NCBI RefSeq assembly: GCF_000420365.1 | Contig: NZ_ATUU01000001.1 | Coordinates: forward strand, 186,001 to 250,000 | Source of the DNA: Weissella halotolerans DSM 20190 | GTDB taxonomy: Bacteria; Bacillota; Bacilli; Lactobacillales; Lactobacillaceae | Direction: 5' to 3' | Length of the DNA: 64,000 nt | Part shown: piece by piece, positions 28,306-36,468 of the stretch | How the letters are laid out: the number at the start of each line of letters is the position of its first letter | Numbering within the stretch: position 1 is the first letter of the stretch | Translations under genes and position numbers: made by a program | Notes under the pieces: model-generated | The model's input: the letters and a program-made list of their open reading frames with translations, nothing else | Told to the model about the DNA's origin: nothing | Database searches by the model: none

Positions 28306-28815
28306 TCACCGTTTAAAAACTGCCGAATGATTATCTAAAACCTGCCAGCTAGCAATGACTTGATCACGATCATCAAACTGACGACCGAGTAGATACTCTT
28401 TGGCTTTAATAACTAAAGGTGAAGCATTCGTATCAGTAAGCGCTACTAAAGGAATGCATTCAGCACCTAAAGCATCTTGATCCTCAAATTGCTTAACTGC
28501 TTCCTTCAGCAGTCCTGATACTTCTTCAATTTTATAAAAAACAGCAATATGCTGGTTCAACACATAGTCCTGGTACTGCCAAGGATATGTAAAACTAGTC
28601 GTTCCAATTTGCCTTTTATGCTTGACTAACAAGCCCGTTTCTTCGGCTATTTCGCGATCAACGGCCTTTGTCAATGACTCCCCCATTTCTAGACTACCAC
28701 CTGGTAAATCATAGCGGTTGATATAAGGACCACCATTCTTTTTAATGACCACCAGCTGGCCCTGCTTTTCAATAATCCCGTAAACACCGAAGGCTCGGTG
28801 AACCTTTTTTACCAT
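28306..28815 (-). CDS. NUDIX hydrolase
   Basis: 169 aa. The Nudix box runs from the Gly of GGSLEMGES to REIAEETGL (about residues 40-62) and fits Gx5Ex7REUxEExGU. AGGAGGG precedes the ATG. Such enzymes hydrolyse nucleoside diphosphates linked to another group; the substrate is not readable. Single gene. Confidence 0.88.
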   Translation of the reverse strand: MVKKVHRAFGVYGIIEKQGQLVVIKKNGGPYINRYDLPGGSLEMGESLTKAVDREIAEETGLLVKHKRQIGTTSFTYPWQYQDYVLNQHIAVFYKIEEVSGLLKEAVKQFEDQDALGAECIPLVALTDTNASPLVIKAKEYLLGRQFDDRDQVIASWQVLDNHSAVFKR

Positions 28816-29011
28816 CTTAGCACCCTCCTGCTGACCCTATCTTGTTAGCACGCCAAACCTAATGAGGTTGTCATAAGTATTAACCGTTTAAAAGCCGCAA
28901 AATAAAAATACGCCATATAATGGGCCTTTACCCTTAAAAAGCCTAAGTTAACTAATCTAATTTTAATTTTATTATAATTAATGTCAATAGATTTCGATTC
29001 ATTGCCTAAAC

Positions 29012-29058
29012 AAAAAGAGCAACGCTTTGAGTACCCCCCAATTTTGTTGCTCGTTTTT
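29012..29058 (-). terminator. Terminator after the aro operon
   Basis: Arms GAGCAAC and GTTGCTC with flanking A and T runs and a long loop, directly after the aroD stop codon. Confidence 0.85.
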
Positions 29059-29060
29059 AG

Positions 29061-29837
29061 TTATTGACCCTGCCAATAGGCACGCATTGCCGATACCGTT
29101 AATTGACCAGGGGCACTCCCAGTCGTCTGCGGGTTTAATGCAGCAAAGGTTAGGTCTGACCCATAGCGATAACCATTCAATCGACTAACTTGACCAGCTG
29201 GCCCCATCGCCATCGTCACCAAGGGACGCCGTAACTCCTCTTTAGCCCGCTGCGTTGCCAGCAACAACTCCTGAGTTTGAGCGTGATTATCAACCAGCAC
29301 AGCAAGTTTAAGGTAATCAGCTTTGGTTGCCCCTAGGACCCGTAGTTGATCTAACCAGGCTTTTACCCCGCTAGCTGGTCCAAAGCTATGCCAAGAAAGC
29401 ATTGTCGTTAGGCCAGCCTGATGGGCTAGTGACAAGAGAGCATCCCCGTAACTCACTGGTAAAGTTGCTTCTAAGTCCAACCAAGTTGCCCCGCCGGGAT
29501 AGCGACAAAGCACCTTCATCAAAGCCAAATATTGCTTTTGGTTATAACTGCCCCGACCACCTTGTGCCTGTGTCCGGTAAGTCAATAAGATTGGCCAACC
29601 AGCAAGGTAGGTCATTGCTTCATGACCTATGTATTGCCAGGTCATGGGAAAACTTGGCGCCAAAGGATCCAGGTCTTCCAAAAAATAGTCTAGCCGCCAC
29701 TCAACAACTGCCGGTTGGGCCGACTCAACCAACGCTATCCACTGAGGAAAAGCATGCCTACTAGTGGGCATAATCGAAACAGCCAGGGCCACTGGATCTG
29801 TTAGAACTGGCTTAAAATAGTGCATATTAACAGCCAT
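29061..29837 (-). CDS. aroD: 3-dehydroquinate dehydratase, type I
   Basis: Third step of the shikimate pathway: 3-dehydroquinate to 3-dehydroshikimate by a Schiff-base mechanism; 258 aa. The early EWRLDY motif, the general-base His in SWHSF (about 143-147), the Schiff-base Lys in DYLKLAV (about 168-174) and the closing GSDLTFAAL and SAPGQL motifs are all present. Its ATG overlaps the end of the shikimate kinase gene by 11 bases, with GGGGAGG eight bases upstream. Last gene of the operon, an unusual order for this step. Confidence 0.93.
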   Translation of the reverse strand: MAVNMHYFKPVLTDPVALAVSIMPTSRHAFPQWIALVESAQPAVVEWRLDYFLEDLDPLAPSFPMTWQYIGHEAMTYLAGWPILLTYRTQAQGGRGSYNQKQYLALMKVLCRYPGGATWLDLEATLPVSYGDALLSLAHQAGLTTMLSWHSFGPASGVKAWLDQLRVLGATKADYLKLAVLVDNHAQTQELLLATQRAKEELRRPLVTMAMGPAGQVSRLNGYRYGSDLTFAALNPQTTGSAPGQLTVSAMRAYWQGQ

Positions 29838-30507
29838 TCAAACCGCCTCCCCGTTCTTGTAATTGCTGCAGGTAGGTTTGGATGGCGGCCAGGCTTGCTT
29901 GTTCGGCTGGTATTTGACTTAGCGTCATTCTTTCTGTTAATGCCCTTTGTAAACGTTGATTAGCCAGGACTTTTTCCAAAACAACTGGTTGATTTTCTGT
30001 GCCCAAATACTGGCTTAATGCCTGAGCAATATCCTCAACTGGTAAGCTGTTGGTATTCACAGTAGTGGTCGCCATTGCCTCATAATAAGGTTGCCGTTTT
30101 GCCCACAAACGAGCGAGATCAGCTAAAGTCCGCTCTTTGACTAGTGGTCGTGTTTGGTCATTGATTAAATGAGCCAGCGTTTGCGCAAAGGTTCCCGTTA
30201 AAAAAACAACTTCAGCTGAATGGGCTGCTAAGAGCTTACGGTTAGCCGCTGTCTCGACTATCCCGCCACCCGTGGCAATCACCCCCTTAAAGGCCGTTAA
30301 TTTAACCAAGACTTCGTGTTCTAATGTGCGAAAGGCTTGTTCGCCCCGCTCTGCAAAGATAGTAGCAATAGACTGTTCCTGCTGGTCTTCAATCAGTTGA
30401 TCCGTATCTACGAAAGGCAAGTTCATGCGCCGGGCAAGCGCTTGTCCAATACTGGTTTTGCCTGCGCCCATGAACCCTACCAAGATAATCGTTTTATTTT
30501 CCCTCAT
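29827..30507 (-). CDS. aroK: Shikimate kinase with C-terminal extension
   Basis: ATP-dependent phosphorylation of shikimate; 226 aa against the usual ~170. Walker A GFMGAGKTS (11-19), the shikimate-binding DTD (34-36), an Arg in FRTLE (59-63), GGG (80-82) and the lid Arg in DQTRPL are all in place. Residues 170-226 are extra: a mostly helical segment, LQRALTERMTLSQIPAEQ, with a faint look of an AroQ-type chorismate mutase helix but far too short to be one. The gene is 10 bp after aroA and overlaps aroD. The kinase call is firm; the role of the tail is unknown. Confidence 0.9.
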   Translation of the reverse strand: MRENKTIILVGFMGAGKTSIGQALARRMNLPFVDTDQLIEDQQEQSIATIFAERGEQAFRTLEHEVLVKLTAFKGVIATGGGIVETAANRKLLAAHSAEVVFLTGTFAQTLAHLINDQTRPLVKERTLADLARLWAKRQPYYEAMATTTVNTNSLPVEDIAQALSQYLGTENQPVVLEKVLANQRLQRALTERMTLSQIPAEQASLAAIQTYLQQLQERGGGLNGC

Positions 30508-30517
30508 CGTATTCTCC

Positions 30518-31840
30518 TTACTGGCTCTTCAATAAGGACTGTAAGTCAGCTAAAAACGTCGGGTAGGAAATACCAATTGCTTCAGCTTGCTTTAGCAATA
30601 CCTTTCCCCCCGTTAAAAGAGCCGCTACCGCTAGCATCATGCCCAGTCGATGATCGCCATGTGAATCTAAGACCGTATCTGCTGGTGGGGCCATTAACTC
30701 CTGTTGTCCTTTAATGACCATGCCATCTGATTTTTCTTCAATGTGCACCCCAAATTTTTTTAATTCCTGAACAACCGTCTTAATACGATCAGTCTCCTTG
30801 AACCTCAATTCCTGAGCATCTCGAATTATCGTTTCCCCTTTGGCCTGGGTGGCTGCAAGCGCAATAATCGGCAGTTCATCAATCGCTAATGCTACTTGAG
30901 CACCGGCAATCGTAATTCCCTTTAACGACTGGCTTTTAATCGTCAAGCTCGCTCGTGGCTCGCCATTTAGGGTCTCCAACTGACTCAGACCAATTTTGGC
31001 CCCCATTTGCTCTAAAATAGTCAAAAGTCCAGTTCGCGTTGGATTAACGCCAACCGCTGGTAATACAAGATGCGAGCCAGGAATAATTAAGGCCGCCACA
31101 ATGAAAAAGGCAGCACTAGATAAGTCACCTGGTATATGAATACTCTGGCCCTCAAGTAGAGAGCCGGGCTGCAGGGTGATGACCTTCCCGTGCCGTTCAA
31201 CGTCCGCACCGAAGGCCCGCAAAAGACGTTCAGTGTGGTCCCGAGTGGGCACAGGTTCAATGATGCTTGTTGCTCCTTGGGCCTGTAAACCTGCCAAAAG
31301 AATGGCAGATTTAACTTGGGCAGAAGCAACTGGCAGTTGGTAGGTGATGCCCTTTAAGCTTGAATTTGCATGAATGGATGCCGGTAAGTAATTGTCGGCT
31401 CGCAAGTCAATAGTTGCTCCCATCTGTTGCAAGGGATCACAGACCCGCATCAAGGGGCGTTGGCTTAAGGAGGCATCCCCATGTATGGTAAGCGGATAAG
31501 GTTGACGACTGAGCATCCCCAGTAACAAACGGGTCGCCGTACCAGCATTACCTAGATCGATTGGTTTTACTGTTGGCGCAAAGGTAAAACGTCCCCGTCC
31601 ATGCACAACCACCGTTTGTTGGTCGGGATTAACATCAATTTCAGTCCCTAGCTGCGTCAGTGCTGAGCGGGTGTGTAAGACATCATCTGCTAAAAGGCAG
31701 CGGTCAATGACCGTGTCGCCCACTGCTAAGGCACCAAGCATTAAAGCCCGGTGCGAAAGTGATTTGTCACCTGGTACGTGTAAAGTACCTACTAAACCCT
31801 GTTGTCCCTTCCGTTGGGGTAAGGCAATGGCTGTCATCAT
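30518..31840 (-). CDS. aroA: 3-phosphoshikimate 1-carboxyvinyltransferase (EPSP synthase)
   Basis: Joins shikimate 3-phosphate and PEP; 440 aa. PGDKSLSHRALMLGAL (about 23-38) is the N-terminal substrate motif; LGNAGTATRLLLG binds PEP; LPVASAQVKSAILLAGL and the C-terminal DSHGDHRLGMML complete the family pattern. Two adjacent ATGs follow an AGGAGG-like site. It is 20 bp after aroC in the operon. Confidence 0.95.
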   Translation of the reverse strand: MMTAIALPQRKGQQGLVGTLHVPGDKSLSHRALMLGALAVGDTVIDRCLLADDVLHTRSALTQLGTEIDVNPDQQTVVVHGRGRFTFAPTVKPIDLGNAGTATRLLLGMLSRQPYPLTIHGDASLSQRPLMRVCDPLQQMGATIDLRADNYLPASIHANSSLKGITYQLPVASAQVKSAILLAGLQAQGATSIIEPVPTRDHTERLLRAFGADVERHGKVITLQPGSLLEGQSIHIPGDLSSAAFFIVAALIIPGSHLVLPAVGVNPTRTGLLTILEQMGAKIGLSQLETLNGEPRASLTIKSQSLKGITIAGAQVALAIDELPIIALAATQAKGETIIRDAQELRFKETDRIKTVVQELKKFGVHIEEKSDGMVIKGQQELMAPPADTVLDSHGDHRLGMMLAVAALLTGGKVLLKQAEAIGISYPTFLADLQSLLKSQ

Positions 31841-31859
31841 AGCTTCCTCCTAACTACCT

Positions 31860-33035
31860 TTAAAAATGCCGCACTTCCGCTCGATAGGCCGCTACCTGCT
31901 CTTGCATCCGGTCAATATTATCAGCATCAAATTTGTCTAGGACCGCCTTAGCTAGTTCAATAGCCACCATTGCTTCTGCTATCACGGCAGCGGCTACGAC
32001 GGCTGTAGTATCAGACCGCTCAATTGCTGCCCGATGATCCTGATGGGTCGTAATATCCACGGACTGCATAGGCCGATAAAGGGTCGGAATCGGCTTGACC
32101 ACAGCACGGACCACGATTGGTTCCCCGGTGGTCATACCGCCTTCAAAGCCCCCTAAATGGTTACTCCCGCGATAAAAGCCACGTTCAGCTGACCAATAAA
32201 TTTCATCCATCAGGTCAGCACCATATTTCTCGGCTGTATCAAAGCCACCGCCAAACTGGACCCCCTTAAAGGCGTTAATACCAACAATTGCTCGCGCAAT
32301 TTTGGCATCCAGTTTTTCATCTGCTGACACATACGACCCTAGTCCGACAGGTAAACCAGTCGCCATTACCTGAACCTGACCACCGACCGTATTACCAGCT
32401 TGCTTGGTTTCATCAATCACTTGCCGCATCGCTGCATCAGCTACAGCATCTAAGGCCCGCGTCGGAAAGTGCTCCGTCACCTGGCGCAAAGCGTCTAAAT
32501 CAGCATATTGAGTTAACTGACTTAAATCACTTTTGGCTGGGCCAATATTTACCACAAAGCCATGCACATCAACGCCAATGGTTGCCAGCAACCGCTTAGC
32601 AACGGCGCCCACAGCCACCCGCATCGTGGTTTCCCGAGCTGACGAACGTTCTAAGACATTGCGCAAGTCCCGGTGGCGGTACTTGATGCCACCAACTAAA
32701 TCTGCATGCCCTGGTCTTGGACGAATAACCTTACGGAGGGTATTCTCAGCTGTTGCTGGCGTATTTGCTGCCATAATGGTATGCCAATTTTGGTGGTCCC
32801 GATTATGCACATTCAAGGCAATTGGTGAGCCCAGTGTCTTTTGATGCCGGACCCCAGCTAAAAAGGTTACCTGATCATGTTCAATTTGCTGACGTGCACC
32901 TCGTCCATAAGCCTTTTGCCGGCGGGCTAATTCGCTATCAATATCTGCTTGTCGTAAGGTCAGCCCAGCTGGAATCCCTTCAATAATTGCAATCTCTTCT
33001 GGTCCATGGCTTTCACCTGCTGTTGTATACCGCAT
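31860..33035 (-). CDS. aroC: Chorismate synthase
   Basis: FMN-dependent last common step giving chorismate; 391 aa. The N-terminal TAGESHG motif, the RSSARETTMRVAVGA signature and the C-terminal DHRAAIERSDTTAV motif are intact. It follows aroB by 17 bp. A reduced-flavin supply is needed; no flavin reductase gene lies in this cluster. Confidence 0.95.
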   Translation of the reverse strand: MRYTTAGESHGPEEIAIIEGIPAGLTLRQADIDSELARRQKAYGRGARQQIEHDQVTFLAGVRHQKTLGSPIALNVHNRDHQNWHTIMAANTPATAENTLRKVIRPRPGHADLVGGIKYRHRDLRNVLERSSARETTMRVAVGAVAKRLLATIGVDVHGFVVNIGPAKSDLSQLTQYADLDALRQVTEHFPTRALDAVADAAMRQVIDETKQAGNTVGGQVQVMATGLPVGLGSYVSADEKLDAKIARAIVGINAFKGVQFGGGFDTAEKYGADLMDEIYWSAERGFYRGSNHLGGFEGGMTTGEPIVVRAVVKPIPTLYRPMQSVDITTHQDHRAAIERSDTTAVVAAAVIAEAMVAIELAKAVLDKFDADNIDRMQEQVAAYRAEVRHF

Positions 33036-33052
33036 TACTTGTTTTGAACAGC

Positions 33053-34150
33053 TTACTCCGCTGTTGCTCCTCCCTCCAAGGTCTGAATCGTTTTAATTAT
33101 ATTAGGGAAAGCAGTAAGCTCCTTTGTCAAAATTCGAGGCTGCCCTGGCTTGGACAAGGCAACTAAATTGATTTTACCGCCCCGTTGTTTTTTATCATTG
33201 ACTAAATGATCAAAAAAAGCGGGTTTTCCCATTAAGGATGATCTAAGCGGTAAACCAACCGCCATTAACCGTTCTGCTAAAGCTTCCGTTAACCCCGGGG
33301 CACTGATCCCCACGTGTTCAAAATAGCGGGTAATCGCAACCATACCAACAGCAACCGCTTCACCATGGCGTAGTTTTCCTTTTGCCTCTAGTTCAATCGC
33401 ATGCCCAATGGTATGACCGAAATTAAGGACTTGACGTCGGCCGGCCTCTTTTTCATCCGCCATTACCACCTCTGCCTTATAGCCAATACTAGCCACCGTC
33501 AAAGCTGCTGCCTGTTGGCGCAGGTCAGCTACTGTTTGAATCTTACCAGTTTGATCAAAAAAATCTCCGCCTGCTAGGGCCGATACTTTAACCACTTCTC
33601 CATACCCTTCCACCAAATCACGGTCAGTAAGCGTGTCCAAAAAAGTGGGGTCGATTAAAACAAAATCAGGTTGGTAAAAGGCCCCTAAGACATTTTTTGT
33701 CTGAGTCAAATTCACTGCTGTCTTTCCGCCCACAGACGCATCGACTTGCGCCGTTAGAGAAGTGGGCACTTGAATGAAACTAATGCCCCGCATATAAAGC
33801 GCTGCTACCAGACCAGCTAAATCGCCAATCACACCACCGCCCAAGGCAACTATACCGTCCGCACGCGTAAAGCCATGCTGGGCTAAGGTCTGACTAACTT
33901 GTCCTAGTGTCGTCAGTGACTTGGTTCCTTCGCCAGCCGGCAATGTAAGTACTATCACATTAAACCCAGCTGTTAGCAGACTCGATTTAACCATTTGAGC
34001 GTACAAGGGACCTACGTTGGTATCCGTAATCACTGCGACCTGGCGAGGTGACCAAACTCCGGCCACATAAGCACCTAGATTGGCCATCCCCACTGCATCA
34101 AATACCAAATCATAAGCCTTAGCAGGCAATTGTATCGTAAGTTTAGTCAT
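33053..34150 (-). CDS. aroB: 3-dehydroquinate synthase
   Basis: NAD- and metal-dependent cyclisation of DAHP; 365 aa. GGGVIGDLAG binds NAD, DASVGGKTAVN is the substrate and active-site motif, and zinc ligands are expected in the GYGEVVK Glu and the two His motifs (NFGHTIGHAIE, RHGEAV). The ATG overlaps the stop of the DAHP synthase gene by eight bases, implying coupled translation. Confidence 0.95.
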   Translation of the reverse strand: MTKLTIQLPAKAYDLVFDAVGMANLGAYVAGVWSPRQVAVITDTNVGPLYAQMVKSSLLTAGFNVIVLTLPAGEGTKSLTTLGQVSQTLAQHGFTRADGIVALGGGVIGDLAGLVAALYMRGISFIQVPTSLTAQVDASVGGKTAVNLTQTKNVLGAFYQPDFVLIDPTFLDTLTDRDLVEGYGEVVKVSALAGGDFFDQTGKIQTVADLRQQAAALTVASIGYKAEVVMADEKEAGRRQVLNFGHTIGHAIELEAKGKLRHGEAVAVGMVAITRYFEHVGISAPGLTEALAERLMAVGLPLRSSLMGKPAFFDHLVNDKKQRGGKINLVALSKPGQPRILTKELTAFPNIIKTIQTLEGGATAE

Positions 34151-35156
34151 CTTGTTCTACCACCTGGTGAATAGCTACTGCCTGACGGGTTAACGTTTGG
34201 TATGTTGCAGGGGTAATTGCCTGAGCCCCATCTACCAAAGCGTTGGCAGGATGATCATGCAACTCCGTCATTAGTCCTTGAGCACCAGCCGCCACCGCGG
34301 CCAAAGCAACTGGGGTAACAAGCCGTCGGTCACCTGTCGCATGGGAACTATCTGCCAAAATAGGTAAATGTGTTAACCGCTTTAAGACCGGAATAGCGCC
34401 TACGTCAAAAGTGTTTCGGGTATAGTGATGGTCAAAGGTTCGAATACCCCTTTCCATTAAGATAACTGCCTGGTTACCACCCGCTAAAATGTATTCGGCA
34501 GCATTTAGAAAATCATCAATACTGGCGGACATACCCCGTTTAAGCAAAACGGGCTTTGTTTGCCGACCCAGTGCTTTGAGCAAGGCAAAATTCTGCATAT
34601 TTCGGGTGCCAACTTGAAAGATATCGGTATATGGATCGATTAATGCTAAATCAGCCGAATCCATAATTTCAGTAACAACGTCCATCTCTAATTGGTCGGC
34701 AGCCATTCGTAATGCTTTTAACCCAGCCTCACCACTTCCCTGATAGCTATAGGGAGATGTTCTGGGTTTAAAGGCACCTCCGCGCAAGATCGTGGCGCCT
34801 GCTGCTTTAGCTGCTTGTCCCATAGCTAAAACATGCTCTGGACTTTCAATCGCGTCCGGACCAGCCATTAAGGTCAGGTCTGGCCCGCCAATTTCACTAT
34901 GCGGCGTTTTAATGACCGTGTTTTGGGGATGCAATAAACGTGAAGCACGGACGGCTGTCTGTCTTTTATCTAAAATAGTAGCCCCTGCTTGTTGAAGCAA
35001 GGCCAATGACTTAGCTGGTAACTCTTTAATACCAGCTAACGCGAGTCGATCCGCTTGCACATAAACGGGGTGTAAGGGGTCTTTTGGATCCAATTGCCGG
35101 GCCAATTGCTGGGCCAATTGCTGGGCTTTTGGTGCATCTGGTGCCTGAATAATCAT
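34143..35156 (-). CDS. aroF: DAHP synthase, type I-beta with N-terminal regulatory-like domain
   Basis: First step of the shikimate pathway (PEP + erythrose 4-phosphate); 337 aa. Residues 1-80 resemble the small ferredoxin-like regulatory domain of Thermotoga-type enzymes; the TIM barrel follows with RGGAFKPRTSPYSYQG, GTRNMQN, KRG and DSSHATG. At residue 101 the motif reads AGPDAIES where AGPC(S/A)VES is normal, so the metal-binding Cys is an Asp; the other ligands (His in SSHATG, Glu in TELH, Asp in LVDGAQ) remain. I chose ATG 35156 with GGAGGG eight bases upstream. The N-terminal coding region has a 12-base tandem repeat (35094-35129). Confidence 0.9.
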   Translation of the reverse strand: MIIQAPDAPKAQQLAQQLARQLDPKDPLHPVYVQADRLALAGIKELPAKSLALLQQAGATILDKRQTAVRASRLLHPQNTVIKTPHSEIGGPDLTLMAGPDAIESPEHVLAMGQAAKAAGATILRGGAFKPRTSPYSYQGSGEAGLKALRMAADQLEMDVVTEIMDSADLALIDPYTDIFQVGTRNMQNFALLKALGRQTKPVLLKRGMSASIDDFLNAAEYILAGGNQAVILMERGIRTFDHHYTRNTFDVGAIPVLKRLTHLPILADSSHATGDRRLVTPVALAAVAAGAQGLMTELHDHPANALVDGAQAITPATYQTLTRQAVAIHQVVEQDD

Positions 35157-35181
35157 AAACCTGACCCTCCTTTTCTTTTCT

Positions 35182-35205
35182 AGCGCCAACTAACTAGTTG
35201 GTGCT
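35182..35205 (-). repeat. Inverted repeat in the aro operon leader
   Basis: AGCGCCAACTA and TAGTTGGTGCT form an almost perfect 11-base-arm palindrome just before the DAHP synthase ribosome site. It could be an operator or an RNA hairpin that masks translation. No T-box features are associated with it. Confidence 0.5.
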
Positions 35206-35276
35206 GGTTCACAGCTCAGTATCTCCCATTATGGCAAATTTTAGCTTAAAAAGCACGATTTAGGAAAGTACTCATA

Positions 35277-35308
35277 AAAAAGCTGGTTCTTTTAAAAAGA
35301 ACCAGCTT
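35277..35308 (-). terminator. Terminator between the hydroxyacid dehydrogenase gene and the aro operon
   Basis: Arms AAGCTGGTTCTTTT and AAAAGAACCAGCTT with a very short loop, followed by six T on the minus strand. It separates the two transcription units. Confidence 0.9.
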
Positions 35309-35313
35309 CAGTA

Positions 35314-36291
35314 CTAATTAACCTGAAATTTTGGTTGTTTTCCTTGATAAGCCAACATGACGTTTTCAGCCACAATCATCCCCATCGCGTCGCGGGCTTC
35401 TACAGTAGCATTGCCAAGGTGGGGCGTTAACACTACATTAGACATTGTCTTTAACTGGGCATTCACTTGTGGCTCAAATTCGTATACATCTAAAGCCGCC
35501 CCCGCAATCTTTTTAGCTTGTAACGCGTCGACCAGGGCCTGCTCATCAATTAAGGGACCACGAGCCATATTAACAATCACGGCCTGCTTTGACATTTGGG
35601 CCAGCACGTTTGCATCAACTAGGTGATGATTGTCAGCAGTTAAGGGCGCGTGCAGACTCACAATATCACTGGCTTGGATTAATTTTTCAAAGGGTACAAA
35701 GGTGGCATCCAGGGTTCTTTCTCTATCCGCGGACAATTGATGATGCTGCGTATAAAGAATATGCATGCCAAAGGCACGGGCCCGTTCTGCCACTGCCTGG
35801 CCGATATGCCCCATACCGACAATGCCGACTGTCTTATTCTTTAAGTCATGACCCAAAAAGAAGGTTGGCTGCCAGCCTGCAAAACCGGTCGTCCGCATTA
35901 GTGCATCACCTTCCACAATGCGGTGATAAAGGGCTAAGTACGTGCCCAAGGTCACTTCAGCTACTGAAGTTGTTGACACACCAGGCGTATTGGTGACGAT
36001 GATGCCAGCTTTTTTAGCCGCCTGCACATCGATATTATTAAATCCGGCCCCAAAGTTGGCAATCAGTTTTAATCGCTGGGCCTGGGCTAACACATCTGCC
36101 CCTACCTGCGTAGAAAGGGTCGTGATGGCATAGTCAGTATCCGTTAATTCCTGTTTCAGTTCACTTTGGCTAATTAACCCGGTTCCCTGATAACTTTCCA
36201 ACTCAATCTGCGGATTCTGGGCTAATAAGTGTGCCTTTAAGTTATCCGTTACCACTGCCGGCATTTTTGCCGTAATAAAAATTTTGGTCAT
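35314..36291 (-). CDS. D-isomer-specific 2-hydroxyacid dehydrogenase
   Basis: NAD(P)-dependent 2-ketoacid reductase of the glyoxylate/hydroxypyruvate reductase or phosphoglycerate dehydrogenase group, 325 aa. The nucleotide motif GIVGMGHIGQAV, catalytic Arg in MARGPLID, Glu in YEFEP and His in TPHLGNAT are present. There is no C-terminal ACT domain, so it is not a full-length SerA. I chose ATG 36291 with GGAGG seven bases upstream; the frame is open 51 codons further but without a ribosome site. Its substrate is uncertain; a cre-like box (36360-36373) lies upstream. Confidence 0.87.
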   Translation of the reverse strand: MTKIFITAKMPAVVTDNLKAHLLAQNPQIELESYQGTGLISQSELKQELTDTDYAITTLSTQVGADVLAQAQRLKLIANFGAGFNNIDVQAAKKAGIIVTNTPGVSTTSVAEVTLGTYLALYHRIVEGDALMRTTGFAGWQPTFFLGHDLKNKTVGIVGMGHIGQAVAERARAFGMHILYTQHHQLSADRERTLDATFVPFEKLIQASDIVSLHAPLTADNHHLVDANVLAQMSKQAVIVNMARGPLIDEQALVDALQAKKIAGAALDVYEFEPQVNAQLKTMSNVVLTPHLGNATVEARDAMGMIVAENVMLAYQGKQPKFQVN

Positions 36292-36359
36292 TATCTTTCC
36301 TCCTTGGTGGTCCCACTCCATATAACTCGGCCTTTGGAGCACTGATACCTCACTCCTTA

Positions 36360-36373
36360 TTATAACGCTTTCA
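36360..36373 (-). promoter_or_regulatory. cre-like site between divergent genes
   Basis: On the minus strand TGAAAGCGTTATAA fits the cre consensus at 13 of 14 positions. It lies between the divergently read hydroxyacid dehydrogenase and amidase genes. Confidence 0.5.
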
Positions 36374-36410
36374 TAATTTACGAACAGCCACCGTTTTTCG
36401 TTATCAAGCT

Positions 36411-36418
36411 GGTATACT
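36411..36418 (+). promoter_or_regulatory. Extended -10 promoter of the amidase gene
   Basis: TGGTATACT is an extended -10 with TATACT at 36413-36418; the -35 region is weak. It lies about 50 bp before the amidase ATG. Confidence 0.45.
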
Positions 36419-36468
36419 TTAGGTAGTGTTCTTCCTTTTTTCAATCACTTTTTAGCGAGGTATTCCTG

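Noticed and set aside
32288-32844. Two plus-strand frames of 103 codons inside aroC
   Set aside because: They are antisense to the conserved chorismate synthase gene and lack start signals.
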